From assembly GCA_963747735.1 (NCBI GenBank), contig CAVVGE010000001.1:310001-374000 (forward strand): a stretch of DNA of 64,000 nucleotides, read 5' to 3'. Below are positions 17,646 to 26,854 of this stretch, piece by piece. Position 1 is the stretch's first letter. Each line of letters begins with the position of its first letter. Origin of the DNA: AP-15 sp963747735 (GTDB lineage Bacteria > Pseudomonadota > Alphaproteobacteria > ATCC43930 > CGMCC-115725). The translations under genes and the position numbers were made by a program. The notes below the pieces were generated by a model. That model saw only the letters and a program-made list of their open reading frames with translations. It was not told the DNA's origin and made no database searches.

Positions 17646-17876
17646 ATGGCTCGCTCGACAGTCTTCAAAAGCAATCGCAGTCAGGCGGTGCGCCTGCCGA
17701 AAGCGGTGGCGTTCCCGGCCGATGTGCGGCAGGTCGAGATCATCAAGCTCGGCCAGAGCCGATTGATTGTCCCGGCGGGCCGGCGTTGGGACGAATTTTT
17801 TCTCAATGGGCCATCCGTGTCGGACGATTTTACCAGAGGAGAGGACCAGGCGGCGGAAGAACGTGAGCCGCTGTAA
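17646..17876 (+). CDS. vapB: VapB-type antitoxin (AbrB/SpoVT fold)
   Basis: A 76-residue protein with the VapB signature STVFKSNRSQAVRLPKAVAFP, a swapped-hairpin DNA-binding fold, then a C-terminal toxin-binding tail. It should neutralise the downstream PIN-domain toxin and repress its own promoter. Its TAA stop overlaps the ATG of vapC (TAATG). Confidence 0.9.
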   Translation: MARSTVFKSNRSQAVRLPKAVAFPADVRQVEIIKLGQSRLIVPAGRRWDEFFLNGPSVSDDFTRGEDQAAEEREPL

Positions 17877-18275
17877 TGCTGCAATACATGTTGGATACCG
17901 ACATCTGTATTTACGTGCTGAAAAACCGGCCGGCGGCATTTCGAGACCGGTTCAATCGGTTGGCAGAGCAGCTCTGCATTTCGGTCGTTACGCTTGCCGA
18001 GCTCTGGTACGGGATCGGAAAAATCGTCGCGCCCGGATGAAAACCGGCGCGCGGTCGAGCAGTTCGTCGCACGCCTCGAAGTCCTGCCGTTCTCCGCTGC
18101 GGCCGCGTTTCATTACGGCTCGGTCAGAACCGCGTTGGAGCGGGTGGGCCGGCCGATCGGCCCGCACGACATGCTGATCGGCGCACATGCTCGCAGCGCG
18201 GGATTGATCGTCGTGACCAACAATTTGCGCGAATTCGAACGCATCCCCGGGCTCAGGGTCGAAAATTGGCGATAG
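17876..18275 (+). CDS. vapC: VapC-type PIN-domain toxin (one frameshift)
   Basis: Begins MLQYMLDTDICIYVLKNRP (first PIN Asp), then ISVVTLAELWYGI (Glu). The frame is lost at a run of five A (18019-18023). With four A it continues SSRPDENRRAVEQF to GPHDMLIGAHARSAG, the third and fourth acidic positions, and TNNLREFERIPGL to the stop at 18275. Restored length is about 132 residues, typical for VapC. As written the toxin would stop after 54 residues; a homopolymer consensus error is likely. Confidence 0.8.
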
Positions 18276-18361
18276 GCTTGGCTTAGCCGGGGCGGCCGGG
18301 TCGGGTAGAACCACGGCCGACGATACCCTATTTTAATCGGTTCCGGGCTTGGGGTGGATCG

Positions 18362-18650
18362 ATGGCGTTGGACAAGGCCGCGGTGGCGCATATCGCCGCT
18401 TTTGGCGCGGATCAAGGTTGCCGACAGCGAGCTCGAGCCGTTGGCGGCGGAATTGTCGCAGATCCTGAGCTGGGTCGAGCAATTGAGCGAGGTGGATACG
18501 AGCGCGGTGGCGCCGATGGCCAGCGTCGCAGCGACGGGCTTGCCGATGCGCGCGGACCGGGTCACCGACGGCGACTGCCGCGACGATGTGCTCGGCAATG
18601 CGCCGCGCACCGCCAAGGGGTTTTTTGCCGTGCCGAAAGTGATCGAGTGA
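18362..18650 (+). CDS. gatC: aspartyl/glutamyl-tRNA amidotransferase subunit C (one frameshift)
   Basis: MALDKAAVAHIAA continues as LARIKVADSELEPLAAELSQ in another frame. One T too many in the run at 18400-18403 explains the break. The restored 95-residue protein is a textbook GatC (SWVEQLSEVDTSAVAPMAS, DVLGNAPRTAKGFFAVPKVIE). GatC clamps GatA and GatB in the GatCAB complex that makes Gln-tRNA and Asn-tRNA by transamidation. Its stop overlaps the GTG of gatA. Confidence 0.88.
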
Positions 18651-20156
18651 GCGCTGCGGCGCTGACCGGGCTGAGCCTGGCCGAGGCGCGCGACCGGCTC
18701 GCCCGCAAGGAAGCTCTCGGCGCGCGAGCTGACCGAAGCCCACATCGCCGCGGTCGAGGCGGCGCGGCCGCTCAACGCCTTTATCACCGAGACGCCGGAG
18801 CGGGCGCTCGAAATGGCCGAGGCTGCCGACCAGCGCCTTGCGCGCGGCGAGGCACGGCCGCTCGACGGCATCCCGATCGCAGTCAAGGACCTCTATTGCA
18901 CCAAGGGCGTCTTGACGACGGCGGCCTCGCACATCCTCGACGGGTTTCGGCCGTTCTACGAATCGACGGTGACCGAAAAGCTGTGGCAGGCCGGTGCTGT
19001 CATGCTCGGCAAGACCAATCTCGACGAGTTTGCGATGGGCTCGTCGAGCACGACGAGCTTTTACGGACCGGTCGAGAACCCGTGGCGCCGCCGGCCGGAA
19101 CGCTCATCGGGCGACAACCGGCCATTGGTGCCGGGCGGCTCGTCGGGCGGCTCGGCGGCGGCGGTGGCGGCGCGCGCGGCGCTTGGCGGCGATCGGTACC
19201 GATACCGGCGGCTCGATCCGCCAGCCGGCGAGCTTTTGCGGCATCGTCGGGCTGAAGCCGACCTATGGCCGCTGCTCGCGCTGGGGGGTCGATTGCCTAC
19301 GCCTCCTCGCTCGACCATCCGGGGCCGATGACGCGGACGGTGCGCGATGCCGCTATCATGCTGCGCGCGATGGCCGGCCACGACCCGAAGGATTCGACCT
19401 CGGCGCCGCTGCCGGTGCCGGATTACGAGGCGGCTTTGACCGGCGATCTGCGCGGGCTGCGCGTCGGCATTCCGCGCGAATACCGGGCCGACAACATGTC
19501 CGCGCGAGATCGAGGCGCTGTGGCAGCAGGGCATCGACTGGCTGCGCGAGGCCGGCGCCGAGCCGGTCGAGATCAGCCTGCCGCACACGCGATATGCGCT
19601 GCCCGCCTATTACATCATCGCACCGGCCGAAGCCTCGTCGAACCTCGCACGCTATGACGGGGTGCGCTTCGGCCTCAGGGTCGAGGGCGGGAGCCTCGAC
19701 GAGATGTACGCATCGACGCGCGCCGCGGGCTTTGGCGCCGAGGTCAAGCGCCGGATCTTGATCGGCACCTATGTGCTGTCGGCCGGCTATTACGATGCCT
19801 ACTATCTGAAAGCGCAGCGGGTGCGGGCATTGGTCGCGCAAGATTTTGCCCAAGCCTTCGAGCGGGTCGATTGTCTGTTGGCGCCGACCGCCCCCTCGGC
19901 CGCGTTTGCGATCGGCGAGCACAGCGCCGACCCGATCGCGATGTACCTGAACGATTTGTTCACGGTGCCGGCGGATCTCGCCGGGCTGCCGGCGATCTCG
20001 GTCCCGGCCGGGCTTTCCGGCGACGGCCTGCCGCTCGGGCTGCAAATCATCGGCCGCCCCTTCGACGAGGAGACCGTGCTGCGTGCGGCCGAGACGATGG
20101 AGCGGGCCGCGCAATTTTCCGATCTTCCGGCTTTTGTTGCGGGAGAGATGCGATGA
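18647..20156 (+). CDS. gatA: aspartyl/glutamyl-tRNA amidotransferase subunit A (four frameshifts)
   Basis: The amidase-signature subunit that releases ammonia from glutamine. Catalytic pieces are present: AVKDLYCTKG (Lys), the Ser-rich VPGGSSGGSAAAVAA, and GTDTGGSIRQPASFCG with the nucleophile Ser region. The frame changes four times, each by one extra base: AA at 18711-18712, near 19187, in the G6 run at 19283-19288, and near 19501-19506. Restoring them gives a continuous protein of about 500 residues. Start is GTG at 18647, overlapping the gatC stop. Consensus error is far more likely than loss of an essential gene. Confidence 0.88.
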
Positions 20157-21709
20157 TCGATGGGCGCACCGGGCCGTGGCAGACCGTGATCGGGCTCGAA
20201 GTGCATGCCCAGATCGTCTCGCAGGCCAAATTGTTTTCGGGTGCGGCAACCGCGTTCGGGGCCGAGCCCAATACCCAGGTCTCGCCGGTCGATGCCGCCT
20301 TTCCCGGCATGCTGCCGGTGATCAACCGCCACTGCGTCGAGGAGGCGGTCAAGACCGGGCTCGGCCTCGATGCCGAGATCAATCTGACGAGCGTCTTCGA
20401 CCGCAAAAACTATTTCTACCCGGACCTGCCGGCCGGCTATCAGATCTCGCAATATTCGCAGCCGGTCGTGGGCCGCGGCCGGATCGTGCTCGACATGCCC
20501 GACGGCACCATGCGCGAGATCGGCATCACCCGGCTCCATCTCGAGCAGGACGCCGGCAAGAGCCTGCACGACCAGCACCCGCATTTGACCTATATCGACC
20601 TCAACCGGGCCGGGGTCGGGCTGATGGAGATCGTCTCCGAGCCCGATCTCAGGAGCGCCGAGGAGGCCGGGCTCTACCTGCGCAAACTGCGCTCGATCCT
20701 GCGCTATCTCGGCACCTGCGACGGCAATATGGAAGAGGGCTCGCTGCGCTGCGACGCCAATGTCTCGGTGCGCCGGCCGGGCGAGCCCTACGGCACGCGC
20801 TGCGAGATCAAGAACCTGAACTCGGTCCGCCATGTCATGCAGGCGATCGAATACGAGGCCGGGCGCCAGGTCGAATTGCTCGAGGAGGGCGGCAGGGTCG
20901 CGCAGGAGACCCGCCTGTTCGATGTCGCGCGCGGCATCACTCGGCCGATGCGCTCGAAGGAGGAGGCGCACGATTACCGTTATTTCCCCGACCCCGACCT
21001 GTTGCCGTTGGTGCTCGATCGCGATTGGGTCGAGGGGCTGCGCGCGGATCTTCCGGAATTGCCGGACGCGAAAAAGGCGCGGTTCGTGTCACTCTATGGC
21101 GTCTCACCCGAGGAGGCGGCGGTGCTCGTAGCTGAGCGTGCAACCGCAGAGTATTTCGAGAGTCAGGCGCAGGGCAGGGATCCAAAGACAGTGGCTCATT
21201 GGGTAATAGGTGATCTTTTTGGTGCCCTGAACCGCACGGGGCTCGGTGTCGAAATTTTGGCAGCCGCGGCGCCGTTTGTGGCACCGGAACCAGCGTTACG
21301 CGGGGCAGAGATGCGCGCGGCCGCCGCTCCGTTTGTGGCACCGGAACCAGCGCTACGCGGCGCCGAGGTTCGGGCTGCCGCGGCGCGGCTCGGCGCGCTG
21401 ATCGACCTGATCGCCGACGGCACGATCTCCGGCCGCCTTGCCAAGGATGTGTTCGCCGAGATGGTCGCCTCGGGCGCCGACCCGGCCGCGATCGTCGAGC
21501 GCAAAGGGCTGCGCCAGGTCACCGATTTGGGTGCGATCGCCGCGGCGATCGACGCGGTGCTCGCCGCCAATGCCGACAAGGTCGCCGAATACCGCGCCGG
21601 CCGCGACAAGCTTTACGGCTTTTTTGTCGGGCAGGTCATGCGCGCTACCCAAGGCAAGGCCAACCCCGCCCTCGTCAACGAGCTCCTGCGCAAAAGGCTG
21701 GCGGAATAG
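20153..21709 (+). CDS. gatB: aspartyl/glutamyl-tRNA amidotransferase subunit B with an internal duplication
   Basis: A 518-residue GatB: VIGLEVHAQIVSQAKLFSG, DRKNYFYPDLPAGYQISQY, LMEIVSEPDLRSAEEA, RCEIKNLNSVRHV, HDYRYFPDPDLLPL, and a C-terminal YqeY-like domain (LIDLIADGTISGRLAKDVFAEM). GatB phosphorylates the misacylated tRNA. Between the helical and YqeY domains (about residues 367-410) it carries an extra, twice-repeated segment containing APFVAPEPALRGAE, absent from ordinary GatB. The start overlaps the gatA stop (ATGA). Unlike gatC and gatA the frame is intact. Confidence 0.95.
   Translation: MIDGRTGPWQTVIGLEVHAQIVSQAKLFSGAATAFGAEPNTQVSPVDAAFPGMLPVINRHCVEEAVKTGLGLDAEINLTSVFDRKNYFYPDLPAGYQISQYSQPVVGRGRIVLDMPDGTMREIGITRLHLEQDAGKSLHDQHPHLTYIDLNRAGVGLMEIVSEPDLRSAEEAGLYLRKLRSILRYLGTCDGNMEEGSLRCDANVSVRRPGEPYGTRCEIKNLNSVRHVMQAIEYEAGRQVELLEEGGRVAQETRLFDVARGITRPMRSKEEAHDYRYFPDPDLLPLVLDRDWVEGLRADLPELPDAKKARFVSLYGVSPEEAAVLVAERATAEYFESQAQGRDPKTVAHWVIGDLFGALNRTGLGVEILAAAAPFVAPEPALRGAEMRAAAAPFVAPEPALRGAEVRAAAARLGALIDLIADGTISGRLAKDVFAEMVASGADPAAIVERKGLRQVTDLGAIAAAIDAVLAANADKVAEYRAGRDKLYGFFVGQVMRATQGKANPALVNELLRKRLAE
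21262..21381 (+). repeat. 60-bp imperfect tandem duplication inside gatB
   Basis: Two 60-base units, 21262-21321 and 21322-21381, share a nearly identical core (cgtttgtggcaccggaacca) and differ mainly at the edges. Each adds 20 residues in frame at a domain boundary of GatB. Confidence 0.8.
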
Positions 21710-21724
21710 GCGGAGCCCGCGCCG

Positions 21725-22375
21725 TCAGCCGTGCGTGTAGAAGTGGATCGCCTTGTCCAGATCGGCAAAAGGAACCAGGTATCCACGATGCAGCACCATG
21801 CCGATGTCGCAATATTGCCGCACCGTATTGGGGTTGTGCGACACGATCAGCAGCCCCGAGGCGCGGCGCCGGCGCTCGGCAAAGGCTGCGGCGCATTTTT
21901 CGCGGAACCACATGTCTCCGGTCGAGGTCCCTTCGTCGATCAGATAGCATGAAAAATCGATGGCCAAGCTGATCCCGAAGCTGAGCCGGCCCCGCATTCC
22001 CGAGCTGTAAGAGGATACCGGCTCGTCGAGATAAGGGCCAAGCTCGGCGAAGTCTTCGACAAAAGCCACGGCTTCGTCCTCGTCGGTCGCGCTGAGCCGG
22101 GCGATGAACCGCACATTTTGCCGGCCGGTCATGTCTTGGCTGATGCCGCCACTGTAGCCGAGCGGCCACGATACCGAGACGGTGCGGACGATCTGGCCTT
22201 GATCGGGCAGCTCGACCCCGGCGATCATGCGCAGCAAAGTCGATTTTCCGGCACCGTTGCGCCCCAGCACCGCCACCCCACGATCGGTCGGAATGCTGAG
22301 CGTGGTCGGAAACAGGACGATCCGGTCGCCTGCCCAGGTCGAATAGTGCTTGGCGATGTCAATCAAATGGATCAT
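21725..22375 (-). CDS. KpsT-like ABC transporter ATPase for polysaccharide export
   Basis: A 216-residue ATPase with Walker A GRNGAGKST (38-46), Q-loop region GGISQDMTGRQNVRF, signature SSYSSGMRGRL and a capsule-type Walker B CYLIDEGTSTGD, then H-loop IVSHNP. The short length and the GTSTGD ending are typical of KpsT/ABCA-type exporters of capsule or O-antigen. Its ATG overlaps the stop of the upstream permease gene (ATGA), so both are made together. Confidence 0.9.
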   Translation of the reverse strand: MIHLIDIAKHYSTWAGDRIVLFPTTLSIPTDRGVAVLGRNGAGKSTLLRMIAGVELPDQGQIVRTVSVSWPLGYSGGISQDMTGRQNVRFIARLSATDEDEAVAFVEDFAELGPYLDEPVSSYSSGMRGRLSFGISLAIDFSCYLIDEGTSTGDMWFREKCAAAFAERRRRASGLLIVSHNPNTVRQYCDIGMVLHRGYLVPFADLDKAIHFYTHG

Positions 22376-24282
22376 CACGCAGTTACCAGATACCGCCGTG
22401 TCGCGCGCACCAGCACCAGAACCAGCGCTATTCCCACCACTATAAAGATCAGCGGGTACTCCCATGTCGCATAGCGCGACACATATTGCGGAAAGAACGC
22501 TTCACGCAGGAACTCCATCAAACTCAGCAATGGATTGAACGACGCGTAATAGGCAACCTGCGGCGGCAGGTCGTTGGCAAAAAAGAAGCATCCGGAAAAA
22601 ATGAACATCAATCGCATATAAAACGTTTGCACCAGCTGCAGCCACGGAACAGCGAGCTTTCCCAGGCCAAACAGGACCCCGCCGATTACTGCAAGCATGC
22701 TGATCCCGACGAGCGCGGTCAGCAGCATCAGCGGGTCGGCGATCTGAAAGTCGTCCTGGTAAAGGGTCAGACCGGCAATCACCACCGTATACGCGATCAG
22801 CGCCATCAAAAACTCGCGCAGTCCGCTGGCCATGATCAGAACCAATGGGGTCACTCGGCGGAAGTTGAGCAGATTGGTATTGCCCGTCACCGCGCCGCTG
22901 ACTGTCGACAGCACGTGAGAGTGGAAGAGGAAATATGCGGCGAGCCCGCTGATCAGAAAGGCTTCCAAGCTGACCCCGTGCTCGGTGTGATGGCCTCTCA
23001 GGCGCCAAGCGACGTCGATCGCGACGATCCAGGCAAGCGGTTCGAGAATTATGCCGGCATAGCCGAGCCCGCCTGCGCCATGCTTGTTGAGCGTGTCGCG
23101 CAGCATGATCGTGTAGATCACGCTGAGATGCGATGCGAGACCGTTGCGGAGCTGTGGCCGCTTGCCGATCGCCGGGTCGTCCAGCCGTGGGGCAAATTCT
23201 TCGGGGATGTCGAACTCGTGCGGCGGCGGCAGCCCGGCGTCGGGATCGAGACGCCGATCGAAACGCTGCTCCAAGGCAATGATCGCCGATTTGAGGCCGG
23301 GCAGATCGGGGTCCGTGCGGAAGGCGCGCGCCAAAGCCGCCTCGGCGTCCGCCAGATTGTCGGTGGCCAAATGTATCCTTCCCTCTTCGAGGAAGGTGAG
23401 CGCCGCCAACGGATCGAGCCCGGCCGCTTCCCGCAGCAGCGCCAGCGCGGTCTCGGTATCGCCCGTCTTGAATATGGCGACTGCGCGATAGCGCAGGGCA
23501 TAGCAATAATTTTCCGCGCTTGGCGAAATGGCGCCGAGCTGCGCGACCGCGTCCTCGAAGCGTCCCAGCCGGATCAGGACATAGCCGAGCATCAGGCGCT
23601 GCGCGCTGTCGTCGGTGCCGCCGGTTGTCAGCTCGATCGACTTGGCGAGAAAGCGGGCGGCATCGTCCAGATTGGTTACGCGCTCGTGGGCGGCGCCGAG
23701 CCGATACCACAACGTCCCGGCTCCGCCGGGGATGAAATACGCCCGAGCGCGGTCCGCGGCCGCCACCGGCAGGATCGCCTCCATATCGTGCAAGGCCCTA
23801 CGCTCGGCATAAAGCGCAAACCGGCAATTAGCTTGCAAAAAAACCGCCAGCGGATCGTCGGGATGCGCCGTGAGGGCATCCTCGAGCCACAGCATCGCCT
23901 CCTCGGGCTTCTCCTGGCGCAGAAAATAATCGCCGATTCTAAGCCGGATTTCCTGCGCGGCCGGCGGCCGGAACAGCGTGCTCAGCGAGCCGACCAGCCG
24001 TTGCAATTGCTGGTAGACCGCTTCGTGGCTTCTTGTGTCGCGCCCGCAAACTTCGGCCAAGGCATCGACGGCATCGCCCAAATTGCGGCACATCACCTGC
24101 GTCAGCGCCCACAGCAGGCGGAGCTTTGGGGCGACATTGCGCTTCGCCGCTCCCAACGAGGCGAGGATCGCGTCAGCCTGCTGATAGGCTCCTGCCCGCA
24201 AGGCTTCGATTGCGTCGTCAGCGCTGCTCACCTGTTCACCTGCCCGCTTAAATCGAACCGAGCCGAGAAACGAAGAAGACAA
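22375..24282 (-). CDS. fusion of a TPR domain and a KpsM-like ABC-2 permease
   Basis: A 635-residue protein. Residues 1 to about 370 are soluble and contain repeated TPR-like helical pairs (LWLEDALTAHPDDP, LWYRLGAAHERVTNLDDAARFL, LMLGYVLIRLGRFEDAVAQLG). Residues 380-635 are a full KpsM/Wzm-type ABC-2 permease with six membrane segments (FLISGLAAYFLFHSHVLS, LLNFRRVTPLVLIMASGLREF, FFFANDLPPQVAYYASFNPLLSLMEFLREAFF). The partner ATPase follows immediately. It should export a capsular or related polysaccharide; the TPR part may bind synthesis or outer-membrane export proteins. This fusion is unusual to me. Confidence 0.88.
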   Translation of the reverse strand: MSSSFLGSVRFKRAGEQVSSADDAIEALRAGAYQQADAILASLGAAKRNVAPKLRLLWALTQVMCRNLGDAVDALAEVCGRDTRSHEAVYQQLQRLVGSLSTLFRPPAAQEIRLRIGDYFLRQEKPEEAMLWLEDALTAHPDDPLAVFLQANCRFALYAERRALHDMEAILPVAAADRARAYFIPGGAGTLWYRLGAAHERVTNLDDAARFLAKSIELTTGGTDDSAQRLMLGYVLIRLGRFEDAVAQLGAISPSAENYCYALRYRAVAIFKTGDTETALALLREAAGLDPLAALTFLEEGRIHLATDNLADAEAALARAFRTDPDLPGLKSAIIALEQRFDRRLDPDAGLPPPHEFDIPEEFAPRLDDPAIGKRPQLRNGLASHLSVIYTIMLRDTLNKHGAGGLGYAGIILEPLAWIVAIDVAWRLRGHHTEHGVSLEAFLISGLAAYFLFHSHVLSTVSGAVTGNTNLLNFRRVTPLVLIMASGLREFLMALIAYTVVIAGLTLYQDDFQIADPLMLLTALVGISMLAVIGGVLFGLGKLAVPWLQLVQTFYMRLMFIFSGCFFFANDLPPQVAYYASFNPLLSLMEFLREAFFPQYVSRYATWEYPLIFIVVGIALVLVLVRATRRYLVTA

Positions 24283-24377
24283 AAGCTTCGTCCATCTTAG
24301 GCTGTCTGTGCGAGCTTACAAGCGATGCGCGGCTTTTCTCTCGGGCTCCGCTCCTGGCAGCTCGTCGAGCTATGGCG

Positions 24378-25793
24378 TCACAGGACGCGGATGTTCTTGA
24401 ATTGCCACGGGTCGTTGCGGTCGAGGTCTTCGGCGAAGAGGCTTTCGCGACCGGAGAGCGGGGTCCAGTCGCCGTAGACGCCGACGAGCTCGCCGAGATA
24501 GGGCCGCGCTATCTCGAGGATGCGCGCAAAATCCATCTCCTCGGGCTCGACGATGCCTGCGTCCGGGTGCTCGATCGCCCAGACGACACCGGCCAGCACC
24601 GCCGCGGTCACCTGCAGCGAGGTCGCGTTGTTGTGCGGCGCCACCCGCCGTGCCTCGTCGATCGTGAGGCGCGAGCCGTACCAATACACCCCGCCCGGCC
24701 CACCCATCAGCAGCACGCCGAGCTCGTCGATGCCGGTCGTGATCTCGTCCATCATCAGCCGCTTCTTCGCCTGCAGCCGCCAGTTCTTGCCGGCGAGCTC
24801 GTGCAGGCTCAGCACCGCGTCGTCGCACGGGTGATAGGCATAGTGGCAGGTCGGCCGATAGCGCAGCGCCTCGCCTTCGCCGAGCGTCAGGTAATCGGCA
24901 ATCGAGATCGACTCGCCATGCGTGATCAGAAAGCCGTGATAGGCGCCTTCCAGCGGGGTCCAGCTGCGCACTCGCGTTGCCGCCCCCGGGCGCAACAGAT
25001 AGATCGCCGCGCCGCCGCCAAAATCGTGCCGCCGCCCGTCAACCGGAAAATGCCGCTCATGCGTTCCCCAGCCCAGCTCGGAAGGTTGCGAGCCTTCGCT
25101 GACAAAACCGTCGATCGACCAGGTGTTGACAAATTCGCCCGGCGCCTTGGGCATCGCGGCAACCTGGGTGTCGCGCTCGGCAATGTGGATTGCCTTGACA
25201 CCGAGCCGCTCGCCAAGACCGCCCCAATCCTCGCGCCGCACCGGCCTATCCGTCGCGATCCCCGCATCGCGGGCAAGGTCGAAGAGCGCTTGCTTGACAA
25301 AATGCGAGACGAGCCCCGGATTGGCGCCATGGGTCAAGACCGCGGTCGGTCCGCCAGACCGGCCGGCGCGCAGCGCCAAGGCGCTCTCCCGCAGCGCGTA
25401 GTTGGAGCGCGCCGCTGGCGACAGCCCCGGATCGGTGTAGCCTCCCGGCCACGGCTCGATGCAGGTGTCGAGGTACAGCGCGCCCCGCTCCCGGCACAGC
25501 TCGATCAACGCCGTGCTCGACACATCGACCGAGACATTGAGCAAAAAATCGCCGCTCCCGAGACGCGGTTCGAGCACCGCGCGATAATTCGCGCGGGTCA
25601 GCGCGGTCTCGACAAAAGCGATCCCATATTCGGCTGCGACATCGTGTCCGCGCAACTCGGCGGTGACGATCGTGATCCGGTGCGGGGCGATATCGATATG
25701 GCGCAGCAGCAGCGGCAGGACGCCCTGGCCGATGCTGCCAAAGCCGACGATCACGAGGCGCCCGGAAAAGGCCGCATATTTGTGGTCGGGCAT
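24378..25793 (-). CDS. hss: homospermidine synthase (saccharopine-dehydrogenase-like)
   Basis: A 471-residue protein with an N-terminal Rossmann loop (LVIVGFGSIGQGVLPLLLRHI), YLDTCIEPWPGGYTDP, LTHGANPGLVSHFVKQAL, MPKAPGEFVNTWSIDGFVSEG and HNNATSLQVTAAVLAG. These match alphaproteobacterial homospermidine synthase, which makes sym-homospermidine from two putrescines with NAD. Full length. No operon partner. Confidence 0.93.
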   Translation of the reverse strand: MPDHKYAAFSGRLVIVGFGSIGQGVLPLLLRHIDIAPHRITIVTAELRGHDVAAEYGIAFVETALTRANYRAVLEPRLGSGDFLLNVSVDVSSTALIELCRERGALYLDTCIEPWPGGYTDPGLSPAARSNYALRESALALRAGRSGGPTAVLTHGANPGLVSHFVKQALFDLARDAGIATDRPVRREDWGGLGERLGVKAIHIAERDTQVAAMPKAPGEFVNTWSIDGFVSEGSQPSELGWGTHERHFPVDGRRHDFGGGAAIYLLRPGAATRVRSWTPLEGAYHGFLITHGESISIADYLTLGEGEALRYRPTCHYAYHPCDDAVLSLHELAGKNWRLQAKKRLMMDEITTGIDELGVLLMGGPGGVYWYGSRLTIDEARRVAPHNNATSLQVTAAVLAGVVWAIEHPDAGIVEPEEMDFARILEIARPYLGELVGVYGDWTPLSGRESLFAEDLDRNDPWQFKNIRVL

Positions 25794-25914
25794 GGCGGTC
25801 CAGGGTCGGTCGAGAGCGCCGAACGGGTAGGGTTGCGGCGCTGCGTTGTCAAGCCGCCCCGATCGGGCCGAGCGTCAACGATCTGCTGCGAGAATTGCGA
25901 TAGGGTCTGACGGC

Positions 25915-26823
25915 ATGGGGCAGAAGAGGCCAAAGCCGACCGGAATGCGGTCGGGGCGCGACCACGGGCCGGCACAGGACGACCGGACGCGAGCGGTGCC
26001 GCGCAGCAGCGCTGCGGGAGGGTCTGTCGCCGCGTCGGCACCGGACCGGAGCTGCCTGCGGGTTGCGACCTACAACATCCATGCCTGCGTCGGCGTCGAT
26101 CGGCGTTGCGACCCGGCGCGGGTCGCCGCGGTGTTGCGCGGCATCGGCGCCGATATCGTCTGCCTGCAAGAGGTCGGCGCCAACCCCACTATCGGCCGCC
26201 ACGCCGACCAATGGGAATATCTCGGCGAGGCTACCGGCTGCCGGGTGATCCTCGGCAGCGGCATTCGCGAGCACCGCCGGCGCTTTCTCAACGCCATCCT
26301 GACCCGGCTGCCGGTGCTCCGCGCCCGCTCGATCGACCTGACGATACCGGGCCACGAGCCACGCGGCGCGATCGATGCCGAGCTCGAGGCCGGCGAGCGT
26401 GTCTTGCGCGTTGTCGCCACTCATTTCGGCCTCCATGCCGGCGAGCGGCGACTGCAGGCGAACCGGCTGGTCGCGGCGCTGGGCGAGCCCCCGGCGGCAA
26501 ATCGGGAGGCGGCCGATGCGGTGCTGCTGATGGGCGACCTCAACGAATGGCGGGGCCGCAGCGGGGTCATCGATATGCTCGACCGCCGGCTCGGCCCGAG
26601 CCCGGCGCCGCGCACCTTTCCGTCGTGGCTGCCGGTGCTGCCGCTCGATCGCATCTATACCGACGGGCCGGCGGTGCTGGGTGATGTCTCGGTCTGCCGC
26701 ACCCCGCTCGCGCGCCTCGCCTCGGACCATTTGCCGTTGGTCGGCGACCTGTTTTGGTCCCGCCATGACCACGCCAGCCGCGCCGGGCGACGCTTCGGCG
26801 AATTCCGAAATCTCGGTGGATGA
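25915..26823 (+). CDS. endonuclease/exonuclease/phosphatase family protein
   Basis: A 302-residue protein from MGQKRPKPTG. After a basic, low-complexity N-terminus the EEP fold shows all core motifs: LRVATYNIHACVGVD (Asn), IVCLQEV (Glu metal ligand), ATHFGLH, LMGDLNEWRG (Asp/Asn) and ASDHLPLVGDL (Asp-His pair). The substrate may be a phosphodiester of DNA, lipid or inositol; it cannot be decided. The start is uncertain within the first 60 residues. It overlaps or abuts the ArsR-type regulator downstream. Confidence 0.85.
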   Translation: MGQKRPKPTGMRSGRDHGPAQDDRTRAVPRSSAAGGSVAASAPDRSCLRVATYNIHACVGVDRRCDPARVAAVLRGIGADIVCLQEVGANPTIGRHADQWEYLGEATGCRVILGSGIREHRRRFLNAILTRLPVLRARSIDLTIPGHEPRGAIDAELEAGERVLRVVATHFGLHAGERRLQANRLVAALGEPPAANREAADAVLLMGDLNEWRGRSGVIDMLDRRLGPSPAPRTFPSWLPVLPLDRIYTDGPAVLGDVSVCRTPLARLASDHLPLVGDLFWSRHDHASRAGRRFGEFRNLGG

Positions 26824-26854
26824 CATCGGCGGCGGCGGCGCCATCTTCGGCGGC

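Noticed and set aside
18647..20156. gatA as a true pseudogene
   Set aside because: Four one-base breaks with otherwise perfect conservation, next to intact gatB, and the need for GatCAB make consensus error more likely.
24378..25910. 512-residue plus-strand frame opposite hss
   Set aside because: It is a shadow of the homospermidine synthase gene, whose motifs are complete.
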